A DNA stretch of 64,000 nucleotides, from the NCBI GenBank assembly GCA_040404065.1, contig JBBAJM010000001.1. The stretch is one strand, 5' to 3'. Position 1 is the stretch's first letter. Every line of letters begins with the position of its first letter. The translations under genes were made by a program, and so were the position numbers. The notes under the pieces are model-generated. The model did not search any database and was not told the origin of the DNA. It saw nothing but the letters and a program-made list of their open reading frames with translations. Below, piece by piece: positions 16,822 through 24,341 of the stretch. This DNA comes from Fontibacterium sp040404065. GTDB lineage: Bacteria; Pseudomonadota; Alphaproteobacteria; Pelagibacterales; Pelagibacteraceae.

Positions 16822-17644
16822 TGTTTTTTTGGTATAGATAAAAAGTAGTAAAAATAATTAATATATTAATTACTGCAATAGGGATCATAAGTACTAAAAA
16901 AATATTTTTAGTATAAAGAAAAGAAAAAATACCGAATAGAAACATAAGTAATGACGATCTAAGCAAAACTTCATATTTAAAAACAGATAAAATTAATAAA
17001 GAGTGCCTAACAAGTTTTAAAAAACTCATTTTGGTAGGACCGTGATATCTAATTCCTCGTATTGAAGGAATCTGTTGCTTGTCTTTTATAAATTTAGAAA
17101 TAGTTCCTGAAAAACTTACAAAAAGATTCTGGTTGGATGATAGTGAACTTAATTCTTTTTTAGGAATGCACATAAAATTTCCAAATTTTATTGAGTGACC
17201 TGTTAATACTAAGGTTAAAATTTTGTGCAAAATATAGAAAAATTTAAATAAAATACCCTCGGAGCGTTTAATTCGATTTGCGGTAATGGTTGATAATGGA
17301 AAAGCAATAGACTTTAATATTAACTGTTTTATTTCTTCTGGACGATCTTCGCCATCGCCATCCATAACAATTAAGTAATCAAAATCACTTTTATTGCTTA
17401 GATATTGTATTCCATTAGCAATACTTTTTCCATGTCCAATATTTTTAGCATTCTTAATTATTTCAATATCATTAAATGAATTAAAGTTAATTTTTTTATT
17501 TAATATTTCTGTCGAGCAATCATCGATTACTAAAATTTTAATATTGCCGAATGCATTAAGTTTAAGATCATCAATATTGCTTAAAAGAGTCGATAAAGAT
17601 TCCCAGTCATTGAATACAGGAATTAATATTCTATAAGTTTTCAT
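16814..17644 (-). CDS. Family 2 glycosyltransferase, dolichyl-phosphate-sugar synthase-like
   Basis: A 276-residue GT-A glycosyltransferase. The N-terminal nucleotide-sugar site reads ILIPVFNDWESL and LVIDDCST, the metal-binding block is VMDGDGEDRPEEI (about residues 93-105), and two hydrophobic helices end the protein. This is the layout of polyprenyl-phosphate glucose/mannose synthases. It starts 4 bp after the GT39 gene upstream, so it may make the polyprenyl-phosphate sugar donor used by that enzyme. Sugar and acceptor are unknown. Confidence 0.85.
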   Translation of the reverse strand: MKTYRILIPVFNDWESLSTLLSNIDDLKLNAFGNIKILVIDDCSTEILNKKINFNSFNDIEIIKNAKNIGHGKSIANGIQYLSNKSDFDYLIVMDGDGEDRPEEIKQLILKSIAFPLSTITANRIKRSEGILFKFFYILHKILTLVLTGHSIKFGNFMCIPKKELSSLSSNQNLFVSFSGTISKFIKDKQQIPSIRGIRYHGPTKMSFLKLVRHSLLILSVFKYEVLLRSSLLMFLFGIFSFLYTKNIFLVLMIPIAVINILIIFTTFYLYQKNTI

Positions 17645-17648
17645 CTAT

Positions 17649-19022
17649 TTAAAAAATAAAGCATACATCATGATCGCTTATTTTTTTATACATAATATTT
17701 TTAATATTAATATTTTTCTTATTACATAAGTTTGGTCCAATATCTTTTGAAATAATGACAGCAGTTTTTTTATAAAAATCATCTTTTTCTTCTAAAAAAA
17801 CCTTCGGCCTATTACTCAAATGATAAGATAAATTTCCAGCATACCATTCTGAAAATCCTACATTGGAAATATTATCTCTAGATACTAGCTTCCATTCTTT
17901 CTCAATTTGAGCTGCTATTTTCTTTCCTTCATATCCTGTTCTGCTGTCAAAATATATTGATCTTAAGGAGTATAAAGTTGGAGATAAAATTAAAAATAAA
18001 ATTAACAATATATTAAAATTTCTTACTTTTTTAAAATTAATTTGATTTTGAAATAAATATATAAAGAATATTCCACTCATAGAATAAAACGGAATCATCC
18101 ACATAGTTTTTATTTTAGACCCTGTAATAAGCGAGGTTACTAAAATTAATATAAACGGTAGTAAAAAAGTGAATATTAAAAAAATAAACTTTTCATCCTT
18201 TAAAAAAAATTTTAATTTTAATCTTTCTACTAACGAATAAATTAACAATAAAAATGGGATGAGTATTGTTAATTGACTTGTTATAAATTTAACGGGATTT
18301 AATAAATGATTGTAAATATTAAAATCATTTAAACCTCCTCTTTTAAGTGCGTATTGAATAGTTACAAAATCGTTTTGTTTTAACCATTGCAAATGTGGAG
18401 TTATTAATAAAATAAAAATTAATAATGCATACAAACAATTTAAATTAAATTTATTTTTTTTATAAAAAATAAAAATTAAATAAGCAAATAATGATAATAA
18501 TAAATATGCAAATATATATTTTGTTAAAAATCCTAGTGCAGAAAATATACCTAAAAAAATCCAATCGGTCATTTTGTTATTTTTTGTGCACTTCCAAAAA
18601 AAATATATTGTAATTATCCATAAAGGTATCTGGCAAATGTTCACGTTAAATTGAGGAGTTTCAAAACTGAAAAAAGCAATCCCCTCTAAAGAAATTACAG
18701 ATAAAAGTATTTCAGTTTTTTTCTTTAAGAAAATTGATGAAACCTTCCATAAAAATATAAAAGAAATAACAATAAATAACTGGCTTAATAAATAATAAAC
18801 CCAATCTTTATTAGCAAAAATTTTAAAAAGCAGACCTGGTATCCAAGCACTTAATGGCGGATGTTTATTGTAGCCTAAATCAAAATCTTGTCCCCAAGCC
18901 AACGCTTCAATAATATCTAGTGGTAAATTTTTATTCGAAAAATAGGGAACTATCGTCCAAAGAATCAGATGGTAAAGACATAATAGATAAAAAATTTTTT
19001 TTTCTTTACTAGGTTGTATCAT
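17649..19022 (-). CDS. Family 39 (ArnT/PMT-like) membrane glycosyltransferase
   Basis: A polytopic protein of about 457 residues with around ten membrane helices. The first periplasmic loop has the GT39-type acidic motif EALAWGQDFDLGYNKHPPL. Enzymes of this fold move a sugar from polyprenyl phosphate to lipid A, protein or glycan at the periplasmic face. The ATG at 19022 (MIQPSKEKK) is preferred. A GTG at 19058 would add 12 residues but overlaps the -35 box of the dksA promoter. It forms a two-gene unit with the downstream GT2. The acceptor is unknown. Confidence 0.82.
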   Translation of the reverse strand: MIQPSKEKKIFYLLCLYHLILWTIVPYFSNKNLPLDIIEALAWGQDFDLGYNKHPPLSAWIPGLLFKIFANKDWVYYLLSQLFIVISFIFLWKVSSIFLKKKTEILLSVISLEGIAFFSFETPQFNVNICQIPLWIITIYFFWKCTKNNKMTDWIFLGIFSALGFLTKYIFAYLLLSLFAYLIFIFYKKNKFNLNCLYALLIFILLITPHLQWLKQNDFVTIQYALKRGGLNDFNIYNHLLNPVKFITSQLTILIPFLLLIYSLVERLKLKFFLKDEKFIFLIFTFLLPFILILVTSLITGSKIKTMWMIPFYSMSGIFFIYLFQNQINFKKVRNFNILLILFLILSPTLYSLRSIYFDSRTGYEGKKIAAQIEKEWKLVSRDNISNVGFSEWYAGNLSYHLSNRPKVFLEEKDDFYKKTAVIISKDIGPNLCNKKNINIKNIMYKKISDHDVCFIF

Positions 19023-19051
19023 TAATGATGATTTAATTGATTCAATGCAAC

Positions 19052-19079
19052 TTGACACTATAAAAAAGGCTCTTATATT
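19052..19079 (+). promoter_or_regulatory. Strong sigma-70-type promoter of dksA
   Basis: A perfect -35 TTGACA (19052-19057), a 16-bp spacer and -10 TATATT (19074-19079). The -10 box ends 11 bp before the dksA ATG, so the 5' leader should be only a few bases long. Confidence 0.6.
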
Positions 19080-19090
19080 CCCCCATCCTG

Positions 19091-19507
19091 ATGGCTACAA
19101 AGTTACCAAAGAACTACACACCTAGCGCTAAAGAAAAGTACATGTGCGCAAAACATAAAGAATATTTTAGAAGAGTTCTTGAGGATTGGAAAAAAGAATT
19201 AACCCTTCAGAATGATAAAATACTTTTTAATGAATTAGATGATAACGATACGTCTGCTGATGTTGTGGATCAAGCAACTTCACAAACAGGAAAAGCCATT
19301 GAGATGAGAACTGTAAATAGAAATAAAAAACTTATTTCTAAGATAGATAAAGCCGTTAAAAAAATTAAAGATGATACTTATGGTTATTGCGAAGAGACTG
19401 GAGAGGAAATAGGATTAAAGAGACTTATGGCTAGACCAATTGCAACTTTAACTGTTGAAGCCCAAGAAAGACACGAAAGAGAAGAGAAAATTTTCGCTGA
19501 CAGTTAA
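19091..19507 (+). CDS. dksA: RNA polymerase-binding transcription factor DksA
   Basis: A 138-residue DksA. The coiled-coil hairpin (about residues 20-90) holds the tip motif DDNDTSADVVDQA. The C-terminal zinc-finger-like domain YGYCEETGEEIGLKRLMARP follows. Only one of the four canonical zinc Cys is kept (C100; the others are Thr103, Thr121, Ala124), the usual pattern in alphaproteobacterial DksA. With ppGpp it adjusts rRNA and amino-acid gene transcription. Its stop codon overlaps the GST stop by 4 bp (TTAA). Confidence 0.94.
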   Translation: MATKLPKNYTPSAKEKYMCAKHKEYFRRVLEDWKKELTLQNDKILFNELDDNDTSADVVDQATSQTGKAIEMRTVNRNKKLISKIDKAVKKIKDDTYGYCEETGEEIGLKRLMARPIATLTVEAQERHEREEKIFADS

Positions 19508-20130
19508 CTAATAAGTGGTATTTTTTCTCCCAAATTTTCAGGATCATAACCTTTAATAACAGCTTTTCTTTTAGAAATATCTTCATACCATCTTGATAGG
19601 TTTTTATATTTTTTAATACCCACATCATGCCATTCGTGGCGACACAACCAAGGGAATGTGGCGATGTCTGCAATAGTATATTCATTACAAGCTAAATATT
19701 TATTTTTTTCAAGTTGCTTATCTAAATATTCGTAGATTTTTTTTGCAAGATCTAAAAATCTATTTTCAGCAAATTCACTCTTGCCTTTATTGAATTTATG
19801 AAAAAAATGAAGCTGTCCTAGCATAGGACCTACAAAACTAACTTGAACCATTAACCATTCGTTAATTTTTTTTTCATATTGAAGAGGATAAAATTTAAAA
19901 TTATTTTTTTTTGATAAATAAATTAATATTGCTCCCGATTCGAACACAGTTTCACCGCTATCAATAATTAATGGTATTTTATTTAAAGGACTGATTTTTG
20001 AAAATTTATCTGAAAATTGTTCATTTTTAGTTATGTCAATTTTTGTCAGTTTGTATTTTAATTCTAGCTCTTCTAGCAAAATAGAGATCTTTCTTCCATT
20101 TGGTGTGGGGTAATAAAATAATTCAATCAT
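19504..20130 (-). CDS. Glutathione S-transferase family protein
   Basis: A 208-residue GST. The N-terminal thioredoxin-like domain (FYYPTPNGRKISILLEEL; IPLIIDSGETVFESGAILIYL, with the cis-Pro and Glu-Ser glutathione contacts) is followed by an all-helical C-terminal domain (YTIADIATFPWLCRHEWH). The TPNGRK start resembles the bacterial YfcG/YghU (nu-class) group, which have disulfide reductase activity. The natural substrate is unknown. It is divergent from the isomerase-like gene at 20172. Confidence 0.9.
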   Translation of the reverse strand: MIELFYYPTPNGRKISILLEELELKYKLTKIDITKNEQFSDKFSKISPLNKIPLIIDSGETVFESGAILIYLSKKNNFKFYPLQYEKKINEWLMVQVSFVGPMLGQLHFFHKFNKGKSEFAENRFLDLAKKIYEYLDKQLEKNKYLACNEYTIADIATFPWLCRHEWHDVGIKKYKNLSRWYEDISKRKAVIKGYDPENLGEKIPLIS

Positions 20131-20171
20131 AAGAACTACAGGTTTTATTTAAATAGTTTATACAAGTACAT

Positions 20172-20768
20172 ATGAAAAAAATTTTATATTTTTACAGCGT
20201 TGTATCTCCCTATTCTTATTTAGGAACAAAAAAATTGTTAGAGATTTCAAAAAAATATTCAGCTGAAATAATAGAAAAACCAGTTAATTTGGCAGAAAAA
20301 GTTTTTCCAGCAACAGGAGGAGTTCCTGTACCGCAAAGGCATATATCTCGTCAGCTTTATAGAAATGTAGAGCTTGATAGGTGGAGTTCGCATTTGAATA
20401 TTAAATTTAATAAAAAACCAAAGTTCTGGCCACCGAAAGATCCTCATACTCCAGCACTTTTTCTTATAGCAAGTATTGAAATGGGAAAAAAAATGGATTT
20501 TGGATTTAAAGTATTGGAACATATCTGGGCTAAAGAGAGCGATATTTCCAATTTGGATACAATGAAGTTAATAGCAAATAATTTAGAAATTAATTTTGAT
20601 GATTTAAAAAAATTAGCAATGTCTGAAAAAATTAAAAAGATTTATGAAGATAACACTCAAGAAGCAATTAATCTAAATGTGTTTGGTGTTCCTACTTATA
20701 TTTATAAAAATGAAATGTTTTGGGGTCAGGATAGATTAAGTTTTTTAGAAAATTCATTGAAAAACTAA
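20172..20768 (+). CDS. 2-hydroxychromene-2-carboxylate isomerase / DsbA-family oxidoreductase
   Basis: A 198-residue thioredoxin-fold protein of the kappa-class GST/HCCA isomerase group. FYSVVSPYSYLG carries the glutathione-binding/catalytic Ser in place of the DsbA CxxC. The cis-Pro region NVFGVPTYIY and final FWGQDRLSFLE are intact. In naphthalene degraders this family isomerises a hydroxychromene carboxylate. No aromatic pathway is seen here, so it is more likely a general glutathione-dependent isomerase or reductase. It is divergent from a GST gene, which fits a glutathione theme. Confidence 0.87.
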   Translation: MKKILYFYSVVSPYSYLGTKKLLEISKKYSAEIIEKPVNLAEKVFPATGGVPVPQRHISRQLYRNVELDRWSSHLNIKFNKKPKFWPPKDPHTPALFLIASIEMGKKMDFGFKVLEHIWAKESDISNLDTMKLIANNLEINFDDLKKLAMSEKIKKIYEDNTQEAINLNVFGVPTYIYKNEMFWGQDRLSFLENSLKN

Positions 20769-20780
20769 AGTTAGTTAATA

Positions 20781-21683
20781 ATGAATCAAGAATTAATTTT
20801 AGAATTTAATGAATTAAAAAAAAAACTTTTTATAAAGGAAAACTTAAATAAAATTTTTAAAAATATATACTTAAAATTAGCAGAAATTATTTTTTTAAAA
20901 AAAATAAATTTAAATAAACCAATTATTATAGGCCTTTCAGGAGCGCAAGGGTCTGGCAAATCTACATTTTCTCAATTTTTAAAATTAATTTTAGAAAAAA
21001 AATACAATTTAAAAACAACCGTTGTCTCTATCGATGATGTTTATAAGACTAAAAAAGAAAGAATTAGAATATCAAAAAAAATTAACAAACTTTTTATAAC
21101 GCGGGGTGTCCCAGGAACGCATGATATTAATTTTTTAGTTAATTTTTTTAAACATTTTATCAAAAAAGATAATAATACTTTTTTAATTCCAAAATTTGAT
21201 AAATCATTTGATGATCGTTTTTCTAAAAAGTTTTGGTATAAGATCAAAAATAATAATGATGTATTTATTTTAGAAGGCTGGTGTGTTGGTGCTAGACCTG
21301 AAAATATTTTTCAAAATTTAAAAAAACCAATTAATAAATTAGAAGCTTTAGAAGACAAAAAGTTTACATGGAGAAAAAAAGTTAACGAACATTTAAATAA
21401 AGATTATAAATATCTATTTTCTTTTATTGATTTAATGATTTATTTAAAAATCCCTAATTTTAAAAAAGTTTTAGACTGGAGAACTTTGCAAGAAAATAAG
21501 ATAAAATATTCAATACAAAAAAGATCTAGTAAGCTTAAAATAATGACTGTTAATGAAATAAAAAGATTTATAATGTTTTATGAGCGGATAACTAAAAAAA
21601 TGCTCATAGATATGCCTAAATTTGCTGATATAATCGTGCCTATTAAACCAAATCATCAACCTAAGAAAATTATATTAAATTAA
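20781..21683 (+). CDS. P-loop kinase, D-glycerate 3-kinase/YggC-like
   Basis: A 300-residue P-loop kinase with Walker A GLSGAQGSGKST (about residues 51-62), then VVSIDDVYKTKKER, RGVPGTHD, a KFDKSFDDR stretch and ILEGWCVGARP. These match the plant-type D-glycerate 3-kinase and bacterial YggC families, related to uridine and panthothenate kinases. A role in returning glycerate to glycolysis via 3-phosphoglycerate is plausible but unproven. It lies 12 bp after the isomerase gene and is joined to tolC by a 1-base overlap. Confidence 0.8.
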   Translation: MNQELILEFNELKKKLFIKENLNKIFKNIYLKLAEIIFLKKINLNKPIIIGLSGAQGSGKSTFSQFLKLILEKKYNLKTTVVSIDDVYKTKKERIRISKKINKLFITRGVPGTHDINFLVNFFKHFIKKDNNTFLIPKFDKSFDDRFSKKFWYKIKNNNDVFILEGWCVGARPENIFQNLKKPINKLEALEDKKFTWRKKVNEHLNKDYKYLFSFIDLMIYLKIPNFKKVLDWRTLQENKIKYSIQKRSSKLKIMTVNEIKRFIMFYERITKKMLIDMPKFADIIVPIKPNHQPKKIILN

Positions 21684-23032
21684 TGGTTATTTTTATAAAA
21701 TTTTTATTCTTATTTATTTTTTTATTAAGCAACAATGTTTATGCTGAAGAAAATATTGTTAAATCTCTAAGTTCTGCTTATTTAAAGAATCCAAAATTAA
21801 ACGCTGAACGAGAAAGAGCCAAAGCAGTCGACGAAAATTTAGTGCAAGCTTCTAGTGCTTTTAAGCCAACCATAACTATTTCTGCCTATAAAAGTGATAC
21901 TGATAATCAAGGAATCACAACAGCATCCGGAGTAAGCTCTCCATCAACTAACGCACAGACAACGGGAAAATCTCTTACTATAGAGCAAAAGATATTTAAT
22001 TTTAATGACATGTATAATTATGAAAGAGAAAAGAGCTCAGTTCAAATAGCTAGATATAATTTACAAAAAATTGAACAGGATGTTTTATTAGAGTCTGCAG
22101 ATGCTTATTTAGGAACGTTATTAGCTCAAAATAAAGTTGATATTTTTAAAGATATTTTAAATTTATCAGAAAAACAAGTTGAGTTGGACAAAAGTAGATT
22201 AGATAGAGGAATTATTACTATAGCTGATTTAGCTCAATCAGAAAGTGCACTTGCAGCAGTTCAGTCTTATTTGTTAAGTGCTGAAAATGATTCTTTAATT
22301 ATTAAAAAAATTTTTAAGAATGCAATAGGTTACGAGCCTGTAGACTTAAAAGAAGTTGAAAACTTAACTTTAAATTTACCTAAGTCTTTAGAGGAGACAG
22401 TTAATTATTTGCAAAAAGATAATCCTATTTTAAAGATTGCGGAGTTTTCTCTTAAAAAAGCAGAAAGCGATTATAAGTCATCTGTTGCTGAACTTTCTCC
22501 TACTTTTAGTCTTTCTTATAATATTACAGATTATGATGGTTACACCACATCTCTTGATAAAACAAAACAACAAGTAGCAAAAGCACAAGCGTCAATTCCT
22601 CTTTATCAAGGAGGAAAACAAACTTCAGTTATTTCACAAAAAAGAGCTTTATTAGATGGAGCTGATCTGGATTTGCAAACAACAAAAAATACAGTTGATA
22701 AAGATGCGTATGCAGCATGGTCTAGTTATAAGTTAGCATTAAGTAATTTTGAGTTATCAAAATTAAGACTCAAAGCATCAGAAATGGCTTATGAAGGAAT
22801 TTCTCAAGAATACGAATCTGGATCAAGATCAAGTTTAGAAGTAATTACATCACGAGCAGCGCTTCTAGATTCTAGAATAAATTTTGCAACTGCTGATAAA
22901 GAAAGAATTATTTCTCAATTTAGATTGTTAACTTCAGTTGGAATTTTAACCGCTAAAAATTTATCTTTAGAAGGTAAATTGTATGATGCTGATGGATATT
23001 CAAAAAGCAGCTGGATAAGACACTTATTTTAG
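21683..23032 (+). CDS. tolC: TolC family outer-membrane efflux/secretion channel
   Basis: A 449-residue protein with a signal peptide (MVIFIKFLFLFIFLLSNNVYA, cleavage near residue 22) followed by two outer-membrane-efflux repeats with long heptad helices and short beta regions, as in TolC. Visible family stretches are KSLTIEQKIFNFNDMYNYE in the first half and ASIPLYQGGKQTSVISQKRALL in the second. It forms the trimeric outer-membrane exit duct for RND pumps or type I secretion. No partner pump is adjacent. The MMPL exporter at 40304 is far away and need not be linked. Confidence 0.93.
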   Translation: MVIFIKFLFLFIFLLSNNVYAEENIVKSLSSAYLKNPKLNAERERAKAVDENLVQASSAFKPTITISAYKSDTDNQGITTASGVSSPSTNAQTTGKSLTIEQKIFNFNDMYNYEREKSSVQIARYNLQKIEQDVLLESADAYLGTLLAQNKVDIFKDILNLSEKQVELDKSRLDRGIITIADLAQSESALAAVQSYLLSAENDSLIIKKIFKNAIGYEPVDLKEVENLTLNLPKSLEETVNYLQKDNPILKIAEFSLKKAESDYKSSVAELSPTFSLSYNITDYDGYTTSLDKTKQQVAKAQASIPLYQGGKQTSVISQKRALLDGADLDLQTTKNTVDKDAYAAWSSYKLALSNFELSKLRLKASEMAYEGISQEYESGSRSSLEVITSRAALLDSRINFATADKERIISQFRLLTSVGILTAKNLSLEGKLYDADGYSKSSWIRHLF

Positions 23033-23064
23033 TAAAAAATACATATATTTCATATACTTATCAA

Positions 23065-23070
23065 TATAAT
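23065..23070 (+). promoter_or_regulatory. Consensus -10 box upstream of recA
   Basis: A perfect TATAAT in the 111-bp tolC-recA gap. No good -35 element is seen at 17 bp. If used, transcription starts near 23077, just before the SOS-like repeat. Confidence 0.4.
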
Positions 23071-23079
23071 TGAATAAAA

Positions 23080-23094
23080 GAACAAAATGTGTAC
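23080..23094 (+). promoter_or_regulatory. Alphaproteobacterial SOS-box-like repeat upstream of recA
   Basis: GAAC-N7-GTAC, matching seven of eight fixed bases of the alphaproteobacterial LexA operator (GAAC-N7-GAAC). It is placed 49 bp before the recA start and just after the predicted transcription start, where a repressor would act. Whether this organism has LexA is not shown here. Confidence 0.4.
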
Positions 23095-23143
23095 ATTGGT
23101 TTTATTGAGTCGTTATAAAAAAAACTAATTAAAAAGGAATAAA

Positions 23144-24241
23144 ATGACAAAAAATACTCTTAAAGTTGTTAATACAGAAAAAACTGAAGATAAAAAAGAA
23201 AAGCAAAAAGCATTAGATGCTGCAATAAGTCAAATAGATCAAAATTACGGAAAAGGTTCTGTAATGAGATTAGGGCAGTCCCGAGTTCTTGATATAGAGT
23301 CTATATCGACGGGATCTTTAGGGTTAGATCTTGCACTTGGTATTGGAGGTCTCCCAAAAAGTAGAATTATAGAAATTTACGGGCCAGAGTCATCTGGCAA
23401 AACAACACTGTCATTACAAGTTATCGCAGAAGCACAAAAAAAGGGTGGAATTTGTGCATTTATTGATGCCGAACATGCTCTTGATCCTGTTTATGCAAAA
23501 AAATTAGGAGTTAATACAACTGAATTACTAATCTCACAACCTGATACAGGGGAGCAAGCACTTGAGATTGCTGATACTTTAGTAAGATCTGGATCTATAT
23601 CTGTTTTAGTTGTGGATTCTGTAGCAGCTTTAACCCCAAGAGCAGAGTTAGAAGGCGAAATGGGAGATCATCATATGGGTTTACAAGCAAGACTAATGAG
23701 TCAGGCTTTAAGAAAATTAACCGGATCAGTTTCTAAAACAAACACCATGATTATTTTTATAAATCAAATAAGAATGAAAATAGGAGTTATGTTTGGTAGC
23801 CCGGAAACTACAGCCGGAGGAAATGCTCTTAAATTTTATTCATCTGTTAGATTGGACATTAGAAGAATAGGAGCTATTAAAGACAAAGAAGAGATAATAG
23901 GAAATCAAACAAGAGTAAAAGTTGTAAAAAATAAAGTAGCACCTCCATTCAAAGTTGTTGAGTTTGATATTATGTATGGAGAAGGCATTAGCAAAATGGG
24001 CGAGCTTGTTGATCTTGCTGCCAAGGCAAATATTATTGAAAAATCAGGTGCCTGGTATGCTTACAAAGGCGAAAAAATAGGTCAAGGTAGAGATAATGCT
24101 AGACAATACCTTAAGCTAAATCCAAAAATTGCAGCTGAAATTGAAATGGCAGTTAGAACAAATGCTAAAATAATTTCAGAAAAATTAAGCGACCATTCAG
24201 TAGAAGAAGAAAAAGAAGTTAATACTCCTGAAGAAAAGTAA
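23144..24241 (+). CDS. recA: Recombinase RecA
   Basis: A 365-residue RecA, the ATP-dependent strand-exchange protein of homologous recombination. Walker A GPESSGKTT is at about residues 80-88, Walker B is in SVLVVDSVAAL, the DNA-binding loop L1 region is GEMGDHHMGLQARLMSQALRK, and L2 is INQIRMKIGVMFGSPETTAGG. The N-terminal 20 residues are unusually Lys/Glu-rich. The ATG follows a good AAGGA ribosome-binding site. It is probably monocistronic, with a terminator-like palindrome just downstream. Confidence 0.99.
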   Translation: MTKNTLKVVNTEKTEDKKEKQKALDAAISQIDQNYGKGSVMRLGQSRVLDIESISTGSLGLDLALGIGGLPKSRIIEIYGPESSGKTTLSLQVIAEAQKKGGICAFIDAEHALDPVYAKKLGVNTTELLISQPDTGEQALEIADTLVRSGSISVLVVDSVAALTPRAELEGEMGDHHMGLQARLMSQALRKLTGSVSKTNTMIIFINQIRMKIGVMFGSPETTAGGNALKFYSSVRLDIRRIGAIKDKEEIIGNQTRVKVVKNKVAPPFKVVEFDIMYGEGISKMGELVDLAAKANIIEKSGAWYAYKGEKIGQGRDNARQYLKLNPKIAAEIEMAVRTNAKIISEKLSDHSVEEEKEVNTPEEK

Positions 24242-24277
24242 GCTTAATAAATTATAATATTCCCAATACGTTAATTT

Positions 24278-24300
24278 AAGGCGCCTTTAAAGGCGCCTTT
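24278..24300 (+). terminator. Hairpin terminator after recA
   Basis: An 8-bp GC-rich stem (24278-24285 AAGGCGCC with 24292-24299 GGCGCCTT) around a TTTAAA loop, 37 bp after the recA stop. The following T-run is short, so termination efficiency is uncertain. Confidence 0.7.
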
Positions 24301-24341
24301 ACCATTCTAGACATATATAAAAAAAGTTGTATCTATAAGTA

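Noticed and set aside
19091..19507. DksA pseudogenised by loss of zinc ligands
   Set aside because: Loss of three of four Cys is usual in alphaproteobacterial DksA, and the coiled-coil tip and full length are intact.
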